The notes under the pieces: model-generated
What the model was told of the DNA's origin: nothing
Database searches by the model: none
The model's input: only the letters and a program-made list of their open reading frames with translations
NCBI GenBank assembly: GCA_008729055.1
Contig: SDUX01000090.1
Coordinates: forward strand, 62,001-126,000
From: Pyropia haitanensis
Lineage: Eukaryota; Rhodophyta; Bangiophyceae; Bangiales; Bangiaceae
DNA: 64,000 nt
Direction of reading: 5' to 3'
Part shown: piece by piece, positions 33,215 to 43,537 of the stretch
Layout of the letters: each line of letters starts with the position of its first letter
Position numbering within the stretch: the stretch's first letter is position 1
Program-made: the position numbers and the translations under genes

Positions 33215-34075
33215 TGTAAGGATATGCCCCTTAAATCCCCAAGACTGGAGCCTAGGGGATAAGGACTGGGGCCTCTCCTTCCCTGTCCTTCTCAGCCAAC
33301 TCCTTCCAAGACGCATCAACTCCAAAGTAATCTGGGGCATGCCGCGGTGTCCGTCCGATAATCTACTACTAACGGACGGTCAGCACGGGAGCCGCGGATT
33401 GGCTAACCGACACTACCTTGACTCATCTGCCGACGGGTACAGTCTCCAACGGATCAACGGACTAACGGACCAAAAGACGAGCCACATCTCTGACGCGTCA
33501 GCAAGCCGGAACAATATCCCCGTGGACCAATGGGAGCGACAAGACTTGCTGACCCACGGGAGATATTCGACCCGAAGACTGGCGTCTGCTTACACGCCTC
33601 TGAGGCTTTTCGGGTCGAATGGCGCGTGGGGCCAGCCGCGCGGCGCTACGAGCGCCGCACACCGTCCCCCCCCCGTTTGGGGCTTTCTGGTGGGGCGCCT
33701 TGGGGCGCACACGCCCACCCTTGCTTTGTTCTGAGAGCCCATGCTTTGTTTTGAGAGCTTTGGTGCCGTCCACCGGCACGACGGGCAATCGCATGCTTTG
33801 GGGCACCCTGGGTGCCCCCCTGGGGGTATATAATGCGTGAGTGTGGGCGCCACCGGGAGAGACCTCGGGGGAGGAACGACAGACAGAGACACAAAGACCT
33901 CCTTTACCTTCGACCCCCTCGACCCTCACCGACGTCACGCCCATCCTCTTCCCCACCCCCATCACCGTCATCCCACCCGTCACCTTCCCCGCGCCCGGCA
34001 TCCTCATTGGTGCACGGGTTGCTGACACCGGCGCCAGTACGTTGAGGGCTGCCCGTGTGTGGGTGGTGCCTCACA
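33215..34075 (+). repeat. 5' LTR
   Basis: 861 bp, begins TG and ends CA. Differs from the 3' LTR by T/C in the CACTACCTTGACTC block and by A/C in AACAATATCCCC. Contains the promoter with TATATAAT at 33827 and a GGGCACCCTGGGTGCCC hairpin just upstream. Confidence 0.97.
33827..33834 (+). promoter_or_regulatory. TATA box in the 5' LTR
   Basis: TATATAAT at offset 612 of the LTR, the only strong TATA-like motif there. Transcription would start about 30 bp downstream, defining the U3/R boundary near 33860. The identical motif in the 3' LTR is at 40333-40340. Confidence 0.7.
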
Positions 34076-34312
34076 TGTGGTAGCTTCAGATAGTTTGACT
34101 TCCTCTTGGCGGTGACGTTGCGATTCCGTCCTGGATTTGGCCCTCCCTGTGTTTGTGCACTCGTGCTGCCCCCTGTGTTCGGCGTGCCTCGGGCATTGTA
34201 ATACGAACGCAGCGGGTTCCACGAATCACACCGAAAGAACACTGCCCTGACACTGCCCTGGTGGCCCCTGTCACGGTTTTTTTTCTTTTGGTCGACTGAT
34301 TGTCGAAACCCA

Positions 34313-34951
34313 GTGAGTGCCAAATCAGGTTCGGAATTTTCCTTCTCGGCGTTGGCGGACGCCCCGACTTCCTCGGCGGCGACGGCGCGCCCCCCGACGG
34401 CGCGCGGCACCCCGGCGGCGCGCGGCACCGCGGCGGCGCGCGACACCGCGGCGGCACGTGGCACCCCGGCGGGCGCATCCACGTCATCCTCTGTGGCGGC
34501 GACGGCCGCATCGGCGGCGCCAGCCGCATCCAAGCCCCCCCTCTCGCGCAAGGGTAAGGGCCCGGCCACGTCAGGACCGGCGGTCCCAGCCAACCGGCGC
34601 CTGCTGCTGCCCGCGCAGGATCCGGCCCGGCGCTACATCGCGCCGCCGGCCCCACGAATCGGCCACATCCGACCGACGACCGCACGCGCAGCAGAGCAGC
34701 GAGAGCAGCGCCGGATCGCCAAGACCATCCCCAAGGGCAAATACGTTTGCAAGCCGTGCGGTGTGCGTTGCAACAGCCTGACAGTGCTGCGCGACCATCG
34801 CTGGTCGCGGCGCCACCGCAATACGGTCAACCGTCCAGCGACCCGCCCTCGTTGCGACGTGTGCGATCGCGAATTTGAGACGGTCGAGCACTTCGAACGC
34901 CACCAGCGTGGCAAGGATCACCACCGCACGCTGGCGCGCCGCACCGACTGA
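34313..34951 (+). CDS. Accessory two-C2H2-zinc-finger reading frame in the retroelement leader
   Basis: Reading frame of about 212 codons between the 5' LTR and gag. A Thr/Ala/Arg-rich N-terminus is followed by a basic region and two C2H2 fingers in the last 75 residues: YVCKPCGVRCNSLTVLRDHR (with H at the third and fourth ligand positions) and PRCDVCDREFETVEHFERHQ, both Cx2Cx12Hx5H, of the JAZ/U1-like type known to bind RNA or DNA. The frame is open from 34202 (stop TAA 34199) but contains no ATG, so the GTG at 34313 is only a nominal start. A pyrimidine-rich tract (TTTTTTTTCTTTTGG) followed by CCCAG just before 34313 looks like a 3' splice site, so it may be entered by splicing. It is not part of gag. 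Function unknown; a nucleic-acid binding or targeting role is inference. Confidence 0.6.
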   Translation: MSAKSGSEFSFSALADAPTSSAATARPPTARGTPAARGTAAARDTAAARGTPAGASTSSSVAATAASAAPAASKPPLSRKGKGPATSGPAVPANRRLLLPAQDPARRYIAPPAPRIGHIRPTTARAAEQREQRRIAKTIPKGKYVCKPCGVRCNSLTVLRDHRWSRRHRNTVNRPATRPRCDVCDREFETVEHFERHQRGKDHHRTLARRTD

Positions 34952-35315
34952 CACCTCGCAACACCCCCCAGGATCTGTGCAAGAGACGCGATTTTCCCCC
35001 TTTGATCTCCCCGCGTGGAAATCCGGCACGACCCGACTCGGGCCCGTGCGCGGCGGCCGGCGGGAAAATCCGATTTCGTGATTTGAGTCTTCGAATTCTG
35101 CTTCATCGCATCGCTTGTGACCCATCAAATAGTGTTGTCCATCTTTGGAAACGTGGTAGCCACGACGGCCACGCTTGTCCAGAGCTAGTGCAGCACTATT
35201 TTGCTTGGTCAAATTAACTTGCACATCTTGTAAGACTTGCCCCGTGCTCTGCCGGAGTAAGTCAAACCGGATCTGTTGGGTTAATTTGATTGTTGCGGAC
35301 CTCACCCAGGACGCA
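34952..35315 (+). other. Leader between zinc-finger frame and gag
   Basis: No ORF with domain content. TTGGGTTAATTTGATTG and CAAATAGTG-type AT-rich blocks stand out from the GC-rich leader. It may hold packaging or splice signals. Confidence 0.35.
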
Positions 35316-36194
35316 ATGGACCCCCCGAATCCTGCTGCTGTAAGCCCGATTAATCCGGGAACGGCCTCAACCGCACCCTGCGCGGAGTCATGGAATCAAC
35401 TTACAGCGTTCGTCTCGCAGATGAGCGCCGAGCTCGAGGCTCATAAGGTTGAATTGGCGGACGCCAAGAAACAGCTGTCCGACGCCAAGGCTAAGGCCTC
35501 GAGTGGAGGCGCGACGACTGCGAGGCCGAATAAGCCCGCGCTGTTCTCTGGCAAGCCCGGGACAATTGAAGCATGGTGCTCGCACATGGACTCATATGTG
35601 CGACTGACTGACCCTGACGAAGCGTGTCGGATCGCCTGCACCTACCTGGACGGTGAAGCGTTCACCTGGTGGCATACCTACAGTCGGACGACGGCGGTCC
35701 CCGACTGGGCTACCTTTCGGGCTGCGCTCATCCGTCGCTTCAGCCCTCTGAACAAGACGCAGGCGGCGCGGGACAAGCTGCACTCATGGCGCCAAATCAA
35801 GGACGTCGGGACGTTCAACAGGACTTTCCTGAGCGTCCTCTTGGACATCCCGGACATCACCGAAGCGGAAAAGATCGACCGCTATAGCCGAGGCCTGAAG
35901 CGCGACATCTGGCAGGCACTGTGCCTCAAGACGTACACCGATCTTGAATCACTGATGACGGACGCCCTGCGCGTGGAAGCGGCCAAGGCTGGAGTGTCCC
36001 GTATCACCAGCAATGTTAACAGCACTTCTGGCAAGCCACCGACGATGGGCGTTGTCCCGATGGACATTTCCAGCATCAAGATCGAAAAGCTGACGCCAGA
36101 CGAACGCCAGCGCTGCATGCGCGAGGGTCTCTGCCTTCGCTGTCGCGAGAAAGGACACATGGCTAAGGACTGCCCAAAAGGCCAGCGGAACTGA
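35316..36194 (+). CDS. gag: Gag polyprotein of the Ty3/gypsy element
   Basis: 292 aa from ATG 35316 ([15 protein letters not shown]); the frame is open upstream but this is the first ATG. Residues 20-60 form an acidic coiled-coil-like helix ([20 protein letters not shown]). Residues of about 75-230 are the retrotransposon capsid domain ([56 protein letters not shown]). A single CCHC zinc knuckle, [14 protein letters not shown] (about residues 273-286), closes the nucleocapsid. The protein forms the particle and binds genomic RNA in the cytoplasm. Stop TGA is at 36192-36194; a -1 slippery heptamer sits 13 nt before it. Confidence 0.95.
   Translation: MDPPNPAAVSPINPGTASTAPCAESWNQLTAFVSQMSAELEAHKVELADAKKQLSDAKAKASSGGATTARPNKPALFSGKPGTIEAWCSHMDSYVRLTDPDEACRIACTYLDGEAFTWWHTYSRTTAVPDWATFRAALIRRFSPLNKTQAARDKLHSWRQIKDVGTFNRTFLSVLLDIPDITEAEKIDRYSRGLKRDIWQALCLKTYTDLESLMTDALRVEAAKAGVSRITSNVNSTSGKPPTMGVVPMDISSIKIEKLTPDERQRCMREGLCLRCREKGHMAKDCPKGQRN
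36173..36179 (+). promoter_or_regulatory. -1 ribosomal frameshift heptamer CCCAAAA
   Basis: In the gag frame the bases read tgC-CCA-AAA-GGC, exactly X-XXY-YYZ. The pol frame is the -1 frame and is open from 36167, after TAA at 36164-36166. Slipping here joins the end of the zinc knuckle to pol with no stop. A downstream pseudoknot was not resolved by eye. Confidence 0.65.
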
Positions 36195-36247
36195 AGCAGC
36201 AACAATCCTCAACATCTGTGAAAGACGCTCCTTCGGTTCCTGAAAAT

Positions 36248-39200
36248 ATGTCGTCACCATTTGAAGGCCCGCGACTCGGGCTTCTGCTTTCTACTGCTTC
36301 TGTCAATGGAAAAGTTGTTAAGGTGCTGTTCGACGACGGATCTCCCATCAACGTCGTCTCAAGGCGCATCGTTACCTCCTTGCATGTGAAAACGAAAGGA
36401 ACGGACTTCGCGGCAAGCATGCCCGATGGCCGCTCCCATGTCCTCGCTGAAACCGTTGACCCTCTTGAGATTCACATCGGACCGTACCAAGAGCGACTTC
36501 GGTTTGCTGTTTGTGAATTGAGCGCGTACGACCTCATCCTGGGAAAGAAGTGGCGCGATGACAAGGACGCCAAAATCAACAACAAGAAAAACAAGATCTC
36601 CTTCAAGTTCAACCACAAGAACATTTCTATCACTGCCTCCCTCAAGAAGCCCGAAGCTCTGATCAGTCGGCAACGCCTTGCTCGGGACCTCGTTCAAAGG
36701 TGCCCTGTTTTTGCCATCTACCTGCAGTCGGAAGATCCCTCTAGCACCTTCGACATTAACGCCATTACGATGGGACAAGGCGAAGACAAGAAAGAAGTTC
36801 AAGAGATTCTCAAAGAGTACGCTGACGTCTTCCCAGACGAGCTCCCCGACGGACTCCCTCCTGAGCGCAGTCACAAATTTAGCATCAAGCTGACCGATGA
36901 CGCCCAACCGCGTCGTAGCGGAATTTACCGATTAGCCGAATGGGAGCTCGAAGAACTCAAGACTCAACTGGCCGGCCTCATAAGGAAGGGATTCATCCAA
37001 CCAAGCACCTCACCGTGGGGCTCTTCCGTCCTCTTTGCGGCGAAGAAGGACGGTGGCTGGCGAATGTGCATCGACTACAGGGCCCTGAACAAGGCTACTA
37101 TCAAGAACGCGTACCCACTACCACGCATCGACGACATCTTTGACCAACTGCGAAAGGCCAAGTACTTTACAAAGATCGACCTCCGCTCTGGCTATCACCA
37201 GATTCGCCTTGACCCAGAAACAATACCTTTGACGGCGTTTCGAACCAAGTACGGATTCTATGAGTTCACCGTCGTACCCTTTGGTCTGACAAATGCACCC
37301 GCGGTCTTCATGAACCTAATGAACGATGTCTTCCGACTCTATCTGTACGACTTCATCTGTGTCTACCTCGACGACATCCTAGTCTACAGCGAAACTTACG
37401 ACGATCACCTCATGCACCTACGATCAGCACTCGAGAAATTACGAGAACACAAGCTCTACGCCAAGCTGAGCAAGTGCCAGTTCGCTCGAACTACTGTGGA
37501 CTACCTTGGCCACGTCATCTCCGAGAAAGGCTTCTCTATGGAAGACTACAAGGTCCAAGCCATCCGTACGTGGGCAACACCGAGGAGCAAAAAGGATGTA
37601 CAATCTTTCCTCGGTATGGTCAACTTCTATCGAAGATTCATCAAGGGAATGGCTGCCGTAGCTACGCCGCTAACGAGGCTGACTGGGAATGTCGACTTCG
37701 AGTGGACACCCGACGCCCAGAAAGCCTTTGAGCAGCTGCAGGACCTAACGACAAGCGCACCGGTGCTAAGGCCTTTCGACAAGAGATACCCAATCTACGT
37801 GTCTACAGATGCCAGCGGGTATGCTGTGGGCGCAGTCCTTGAGCAAGATGATGGACGCGGACGGCGTCCAGTGGCGTACTTCTCGTTAACCCTCAACATC
37901 CACGAGCAGCGCTACAGCATTCGTGAAAGAGAACTGCTTGCAGTCGTACAAGCTATCCGGCATTGGCGCTGCTACCTCTACGGAAGACCCTTTGAGGTCC
38001 ACACCGACCATGAGTCCCTGAGATACCTAAGCACCCAAGAGAAGCTGAACGATCGCCAAGTCAAGTGGCTGGAGTTTCTGGACCAGTTCCAGTTCAAGAT
38101 TGTCCCAATCAAGGGCACTTCGAACCCCGTGGCTGATGCCCTTTCCAGGCAGCCACAAGATGCTCCCGACAAGCACGCCCCCAATCAAGACCTTCTTGGT
38201 CGCGTGCTGACCAAGACCATTGAAGAACTCCCCAAGAAAACTGAAATCAACAACCTCATGACCATCAACCAAAGTGATCAAGACCTTGCCACCTTAAGAC
38301 AAGAGTACGACGCGGACCCCGAGTTTGCCGACCTAGTCAAAGACCCGGTATCTCCCTACCGGCTACACATGAGGTTGTTGAAACGAGGTGACCGTACGTG
38401 TATCCCCGTCGGTACTCTACGCCAAAGACTACTCCACGACTACCATGATGTCCCGTGCCAAGGGCACATGGGAGTCAAGAAAACAACCAAGGTTATCTCT
38501 TCCAAGTACTACTGGAAGACAATGCGGAAAGACATCCAAAGATACGTACAAACATGTGATTTGTGCCAGCGGAACAAGGCTAGCACCCATTCACCTCTGG
38601 GTCACCTCAAACCCTTGGACCCCCCGAGCCAACGATGGGCAAGTGTCTCCATGGACTTTATCACGCCTCTTCCTCTGACTCCAAGAGGCCACAACGGGAT
38701 TTACGTCGTTGTCGACCGCCTCTCCAAGATGATTCGCCTCGCCCCTATGAAGCCAGACTGTACGGCGCCAGTCGCAGCTCAGCTCTACCATGATCACGTC
38801 TATCGACACCACGGACTCCCAGCTGATGTTGTCTGCGACAGGGACCGCATTTTCTTCTCCAACTTCTGGCAGTCGCTCACGGAGATTCTCAAGGTCAAGA
38901 TCAAGGCCTCTTCAGCGTACCACCCGCAAACCGACGGACAAACTGAGATCATGAACAAGAAGATCGAAGAAATCCTGCGAAACTTTGTCAACCATCACCA
39001 AGGCGATTGGGACCTCTTTCTGGTTGCTGCCGAAGTAGCCTACAACCGGTCGCCAAATGCTGTTACAACGTACTCCCCTTTCTTCCTGAACTACGGATTC
39101 GAACCTAAGACGGTACCAATGGACATCCTCGAAAACTCAGAGTCAAGCATGCCTGCAGTGTCTGACTGGCTAAGCGGTCTCCAACATGCTCAAGAGACTG

Positions 39201-39709
39201 CCATCTCAGCCATCAAGAGTGCAAATGAGGCGCGCTCGGCGTACGCAAATCGCCATCGCCGACCTTGCAAGATCGCCGTGGACGATCTGGTGCTACTAAG
39301 TACCAAACACCTTATGCCAGATGCTTTCCCAGGCGCTCGCAAGCTGATGCCCAAGTACTCAGGACCGTACCGCGTCACTGAGAGTATCAACGATGTGACG
39401 TTCCGCCTGGATCTTCCCCAAGCGGTGCTCGATCGCAAGGTTCACAACGCCTTTCATGCGAGCTTGCTGAAGCCGTACCGCGCTGATCCTTATGGCCGAC
39501 TTCCTCCCGTTCCGCCTCCGGTGGCATTTCCGGACGGTTCTGTCGAGTACGAAGTCGACTCCATCATAAGGTCACGAAAGCGCCGTGGACGACTACAGTA
39601 CCTGGTCAAGTGGAAAGGCTGTGACGTCAGCGAGAACTCCTGGCTGACCAAGCAAGACCTTGCGAACGCACCTGAGGTGTTGGACGCTTTCCTGCGCCGC
39701 GCGTCCTAA
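36248..39709 (+). CDS. pol: Pol polyprotein of the Ty3/gypsy chromovirus
   Basis: 1153 aa from ATG 36248; probably made as a -1 frameshift extension of gag, since the frame is open from 36167. Protease active site [12 protein letters not shown] (about residue 28; D-D-G-S instead of the common D-T/S-G). Reverse transcriptase 245-470 with FVPFGL-type block [14 protein letters not shown] and YLDD near residue 372. RNase H with [14 protein letters not shown] (about 518). Integrase: HHCC finger [10 protein letters not shown]...CDLCQRN (730-780) and D,D,E in MDFITPL, DRDRIFF and QTDGQTE (about 802, 865 and 901). Chromodomain [20 protein letters not shown] in the last 55 residues, which would direct integration to chromatin marks. 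No disruption. TAA at 39707 borders the purine tract. Confidence 0.97.
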   Translation: MSSPFEGPRLGLLLSTASVNGKVVKVLFDDGSPINVVSRRIVTSLHVKTKGTDFAASMPDGRSHVLAETVDPLEIHIGPYQERLRFAVCELSAYDLILGKKWRDDKDAKINNKKNKISFKFNHKNISITASLKKPEALISRQRLARDLVQRCPVFAIYLQSEDPSSTFDINAITMGQGEDKKEVQEILKEYADVFPDELPDGLPPERSHKFSIKLTDDAQPRRSGIYRLAEWELEELKTQLAGLIRKGFIQPSTSPWGSSVLFAAKKDGGWRMCIDYRALNKATIKNAYPLPRIDDIFDQLRKAKYFTKIDLRSGYHQIRLDPETIPLTAFRTKYGFYEFTVVPFGLTNAPAVFMNLMNDVFRLYLYDFICVYLDDILVYSETYDDHLMHLRSALEKLREHKLYAKLSKCQFARTTVDYLGHVISEKGFSMEDYKVQAIRTWATPRSKKDVQSFLGMVNFYRRFIKGMAAVATPLTRLTGNVDFEWTPDAQKAFEQLQDLTTSAPVLRPFDKRYPIYVSTDASGYAVGAVLEQDDGRGRRPVAYFSLTLNIHEQRYSIRERELLAVVQAIRHWRCYLYGRPFEVHTDHESLRYLSTQEKLNDRQVKWLEFLDQFQFKIVPIKGTSNPVADALSRQPQDAPDKHAPNQDLLGRVLTKTIEELPKKTEINNLMTINQSDQDLATLRQEYDADPEFADLVKDPVSPYRLHMRLLKRGDRTCIPVGTLRQRLLHDYHDVPCQGHMGVKKTTKVISSKYYWKTMRKDIQRYVQTCDLCQRNKASTHSPLGHLKPLDPPSQRWASVSMDFITPLPLTPRGHNGIYVVVDRLSKMIRLAPMKPDCTAPVAAQLYHDHVYRHHGLPADVVCDRDRIFFSNFWQSLTEILKVKIKASSAYHPQTDGQTEIMNKKIEEILRNFVNHHQGDWDLFLVAAEVAYNRSPNAVTTYSPFFLNYGFEPKTVPMDILENSESSMPAVSDWLSGLQHAQETAISAIKSANEARSAYANRHRRPCKIAVDDLVLLSTKHLMPDAFPGARKLMPKYSGPYRVTESINDVTFRLDLPQAVLDRKVHNAFHASLLKPYRADPYGRLPPVPPPVAFPDGSVEYEVDSIIRSRKRRGRLQYLVKWKGCDVSENSWLTKQDLANAPEVLDAFLRRAS

Positions 39710-39720
39710 GGGGGGGGAAG
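39708..39720 (+). promoter_or_regulatory. Polypurine tract for plus-strand priming
   Basis: AAGGGGGGGGAAG lies immediately before the 3' LTR and overlaps the pol stop codon by two bases. Standard position for an LTR-retrotransposon PPT. Confidence 0.9.
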
Positions 39721-40581
39721 TGTAAGGATATGCCCCTTAAATCCCCAAGACTGGAGCCTAGGGGATAAGGACTGGGGCCTCTCCTTCCCTGTCCTTCTCA
39801 GCCAACTCCTTCCAAGACGCATCAACTCCAAAGTAATCTGGGGCATGCCGCGGTGTCCGTCCGATAATCTACTACTAACGGACGGTCAGCACGGGAGCCG
39901 CGGATTGGCTAACCGACACTACCCTGACTCATCTGCCGACGGGTACAGTCTCCAACGGATCAACGGACTAACGGACCAAAAGACGAGCCACATCTCTGAC
40001 GCGTCAGCAAGCCGGAACAATCTCCCCGTGGACCAATGGGAGCGACAAGACTTGCTGACCCACGGGAGATATTCGACCCGAAGACTGGCGTCTGCTTACA
40101 CGCCTCTGAGGCTTTTCGGGTCGAATGGCGCGTGGGGCCAGCCGCGCGGCGCTACGAGCGCCGCACACCGTCCCCCCCCCGTTTGGGGCTTTCTGGTGGG
40201 GCGCCTTGGGGCGCACACGCCCACCCTTGCTTTGTTCTGAGAGCCCATGCTTTGTTTTGAGAGCTTTGGTGCCGTCCACCGGCACGACGGGCAATCGCAT
40301 GCTTTGGGGCACCCTGGGTGCCCCCCTGGGGGTATATAATGCGTGAGTGTGGGCGCCACCGGGAGAGACCTCGGGGGAGGAACGACAGACAGAGACACAA
40401 AGACCTCCTTTACCTTCGACCCCCTCGACCCTCACCGACGTCACGCCCATCCTCTTCCCCACCCCCATCACCGTCATCCCACCCGTCACCTTCCCCGCGC
40501 CCGGCATCCTCATTGGTGCACGGGTTGCTGACACCGGCGCCAGTACGTTGAGGGCTGCCCGTGTGTGGGTGGTGCCTCACA
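39721..40581 (+). repeat. 3' LTR
   Basis: 861 bp, two substitutions from the 5' LTR and no length difference. TATATAAT at 40333-40340. Followed by the target-site copy GACGT and the resumed host reading frame. Confidence 0.97.
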
Positions 40582-41038
40582 GACGTGTTCAGCCATGGGC
40601 AGCTCAACGAGGTGTTCAAGCCGTTCGGGACTGTGGGAGCGTATGGCGGGGACATGCTACAGACGTGGAAGAAGAGAACGCAGACACTTTTTTTTCCGAT
40701 CAACCACATCATGTCCTATCGGTGCTTCTTGCTGCTTGCCGACGACGGCGAGGTCAACCTCAGTGCACCCGAGACGCCGCCGCCCACATTCGAACTCTTT
40801 CCCAATCGTGGTCCGCTGGTGCGCGACGGCGTGCTGCTGGCTGAGGGCACGTCCTGCAATGTGACTATCGCTCGATATTCGCCCATATTCGTGCCACGTG
40901 GCTCCGTTGGTCGCAGAACGGCGGTTCTTGCGTCTCGCAGCAACGTCGGATGACCAACGGGACGCGAAAACGGCCGTATGTGGCCAATATACTTCGATAT
41001 AGTTGTTTCAAGTCGTCAGTGCCACGTTTAGTTCTCGT

Positions 41039-41103
41039 TGGTCCTGCGACCATCGGGGTGACCAAAACGACCCTGTTTGGTCACCCCGATAGTCGCAGAC
41101 CAT
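41039..41103. repeat. Perfect-stem hairpin, 23-24 bp arms
   Basis: TGCGACCATCGGGGTGACCA plus AAAC (41045-41068) pairs with 41075-41097 through one mismatch and one bulge around a GACCCT loop; GGTC/GACC extends the stem. A 12-bp palindrome CGCCACGTGGCG lies 45 bp further on (41146-41157). Confidence 0.85.
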
Positions 41104-41628
41104 CCGTTTTGGTCACACGGGACCCCCGTGGGACCTGAATCAGACGCGCCACGTGGCGTTTTAACCACATTCTGTTTTCGTTGGCTCCGCTAGCAATAGA
41201 GTGTTTGAATGTGATTTGTGTGTATATCAAATATGGATTCGCACGGCGAAGAAAGACAAGATAACGACCAAGCTGCAGAGAGCCGTGGCAACCCTGGACG
41301 GTGCCCCCAAGAGTGCACGGGTACAAATCAGCGACGACGATGCCTCCTCGCCAGTCCTCGTTTCTCCTCACCGCGCATCGCGACACAAGCGAGATTCGCC
41401 CTGTGTGAGTGACCACGAACGCGACTGTCGGCTGGATTTTCCCATACGTATGGCCCCTGGCGGGGTCCCGCCGCGAGGTTGCGTGCTGGCCCGCCCCATT
41501 GGCAGCGCTGGGGCGCCCCGCGGCGCCCGCCCCCCCCCATTTCATGCGTTTCTTGGCGGGCCATGTAGCCATCGCCCCGGTGAAACAGGCGTGGTGCCCC
41601 CTGAGGCCCTTTCGCAGTTGCAAACGGC
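41104..41628. other. Flank between the hairpin and the first Harbinger locus
   Basis: No gene called. The stretch 41480-41600 resembles 44960-45100 in the same orientation (CATTGGCANCGCT, GGGCGCCCCG, a long C run, then CGTTTCTTGGCGGGCCATGT against CGCTTTTTTTGGCACCATAT). Confidence 0.45.
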
Positions 41629-41678
41629 GTGACGGTATATACGCGTAACGCCGATCTGATTGGCTGTGCCCATCCCGA

Positions 41679-41739
41679 CGGTATACCGCGGTATAGACAT
41701 ACGCGGGTCGCCCGCGTATGTCTATACCGCGGTATACCG
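41679..41739. repeat. 61-nt perfect palindrome, 29-bp arms
   Basis: Arm CGGTATACCGCGGTATAGAC plus ATACGCGGG (41679-41707), loop TCG, then the exact reverse complement (41711-41739). Its GGTATACCG core recurs near the other end of the element (about 44869-44877). Confidence 0.95.
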
Positions 41740-42021
41740 CGGCGTACACTGCAGAGATCAAGACTTGACGATCGAATTGAGACCCAGTTTGGAGTTGCCA
41801 AAGACAACTCACAGGTTCGAGGGGTGTCGTTGGACAAAGTCCATTGGCGGGCAGAGGCGCCGGGAAGAAGACCCACAACATTGGACACGCACTGGCGGCA
41901 ATGCAAAAGCGACCCCGCCCCCGGAACCACTCGAGACGCCAACCCGCACATCCACACACACGCTTCCGGACCAGAGCCTCACGCCTTCTTCCTACCTGTT
42001 GTTGCGTCGGATCGGACCAGT

Positions 42022-43381
42022 ATGGCTTCCCGTGTAACTGTTAAGCAGATGCGATCCGAACTGAAGCGTCGGGGGCTCCCCATTCACGGGACGAAGCAGA
42101 TGCTCGCGGACCGGTGCCGACAGAATGGGGTCTCGTGTGCTGGGCCGGCTATCACCAGGACGGATGGATCTACCTCGGGTGCTCGGTCGGGCGCTCTCCC
42201 TCCCCCGTCGAATCCTGGTTCCCCTGCGCCCGACGAGCCTCGCCCCTCCCCTCCTCGGCGCACACCCGCAGGACAGAGCGGAGCGCCAAGCGATCCTGAC
42301 GCGACCGTCCCTGCTGCGGCAACCCCTGCACAAGTGTCTGCCGAGAGCGGTGGCACGGCAGCCATCCAACCGAGCCCAGACCGACAGCCTCCGTTTACCA
42401 AGCACGAGAGAGCGCGTCTCGCGCATGTGATGTGCCATGGCGAGGTCGCTGCTGGTGTCATCGTGTCTCGCGGCCCGATGTCCCGCCAACAGGTGGACTC
42501 GAGGTCGAGTCGTACGGAGGTCTGGCCAGTGGTCGTGGCGGAGGTGTTCAACGGCCCAGAGGTCTTCACTGTTCCCGCCGCGTGCGCAGACGCAGCAATA
42601 GACCCCAACCTTCACACAGTTCGGCGCACGGGTCAGTTCTTGCGTGCAAAGTGGACAGAGGTATGTTCTCAGCGCGATCTATTTATCGGGCCCGCTTGAG
42701 TGCTGCGGTGAGGGTTGTATTGGAGGGATCTTTCTGCGCTTCTCCGCCGCCGTAGCGGTTGTCTGACGCCCCGGCATCATTTCATTCGTGTGTATCACTC
42801 TCTGTGTGCAGATTGCTTCTGGTTTTTGGCGCGTGCATAAGCGCTACTCCAGCTCAGGCCAGAACGATCCGAACTTGTGGTCAAACTTCTCGCAAGGGGA
42901 CACGCTGTTGGACTATTTGTTCGTGTTGCTGAAAGACAAGGAGATTGTTCTGGAGCTCATGAACCCTGAAGTGGGGCCCGCGGGCGTAGAGGGCGACGTG
43001 CCTGGGCTGACCACGGTGGGAGCCGCGACCTCTCGAGCCAAGCGTAGGCGCCCGGTGGAGGCCGGAATTCAGTCGCTGATCGACAGCTCTGCCAGCATTG
43101 CAGCGTCGGCCGCAAAGCAAGCGCGCCTGGCAGAGCTCGTTGCTCTGTCCACTACCCTCAAGAATGCGCAGGACGCTGGCCTACCGTCTGGGATTGTTCT
43201 GGCCCTCACGACGCGATTGGAAAGTGCTCTGCAGTCCTCCGTCGGCGAAGAGCCTCTCGAGACTGCAGCGGAACCAGAGCCGGTCGCAGCGGTCGGCGGC
43301 GGCGGGCGTGGTCAAGATGATACTGCCGGCCCCGTGGCTGGCTCCTCTTTTGACCCATCCGTGGACGAGGAGGAGGCGTGA
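42022..43381 (+). CDS. Harbinger ORF1-like protein with SAP domain, two exons
   Basis: 402 aa from ATG 42022 (MASRVTVKQMRSELKRRGLP). Exon 1 is 42022-42660, the intron 42661-42811 has GTATGT and TGTGTGCAG ends, and exon 2 (42812-43381) joins in phase 0 at IASGFWRVHKRYSS. Residues 5-36 form a SAP motif, a DNA-binding helix-extended-helix. Residues 45-125 are Pro/Ser-rich and disordered. A compact domain follows (VWPVVVAEVFNGPEVFTVPA, then the exon junction and SNFSQGDTLLDYLFVLLKDK), and the tail is acidic (DPSVDEEEA). Harbinger elements normally pair their nuclease with a Myb/SANT ORF; here SAP appears to replace it. Convergent with the nuclease gene, 156 bp apart. Pairing by neighbourhood is inference. 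Confidence 0.75.
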
Positions 43382-43537
43382 GGGTTTTTCAAGGGATTGC
43401 CTGTGTCGTTTAGAGAGCTGTTCATTCTGCGTCCGATTGTAATGCGAGGGCACCACGGTACACATGGGCTTCTTGAATGCGGTGGGCGGTGCACATGGCG
43501 CACGTAGGAAAAACAATGTCTTGTGCACACACTTGAT

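Larger units (their letters stand above)
33215..40581 (+). mobile_element. Full-length Ty3/gypsy chromovirus
   Basis: The 7367-bp element is bounded by 861-bp LTRs (TGTAAGG...CTCACA) and a perfect 5-bp duplication GACGT (33210-33214, 40582-40586). Internal order: leader, two-zinc-finger frame, gag, slippery site, pol (protease, RT, RNase H, integrase, chromodomain), purine tract. The LTRs differ at two positions, so insertion is recent. All enzymatic frames are intact, so it may still be autonomous. Confidence 0.97.
32646..40953 (+). pseudogene. Transposase-like (DUF7869-like) gene split by the retrotransposon
   Basis: Two pieces of one reading frame: 32646-33214 and 40587-40953 (the GACGT at 40582-40586 is the second target-site copy). 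The first piece has a Pro/Ala-rich N-terminus, then MDSCPSTNKSQFF and YMVVGHTKFGPD; the second continues with VFSHGQLNEVFKPFGTVGAY and ends RTAVLASRSNVG. The D-x-C-x(3)-NK-x-Q block followed by GHTKFGPD is the hallmark of the DUF7869-type transposase-like domain. Removing the element and one target copy restores the phase across codons S-D-V, so the insertion is into coding sequence. Likely an older, now disabled transposable gene; an intron near 33000 is possible. Assignment rests on short motifs. Confidence 0.65.

Noticed and set aside
33812..34083. Small frames within the LTRs
   Set aside because: They duplicate exactly in both LTRs and overlap promoter and R/U5 sequence; no domain.
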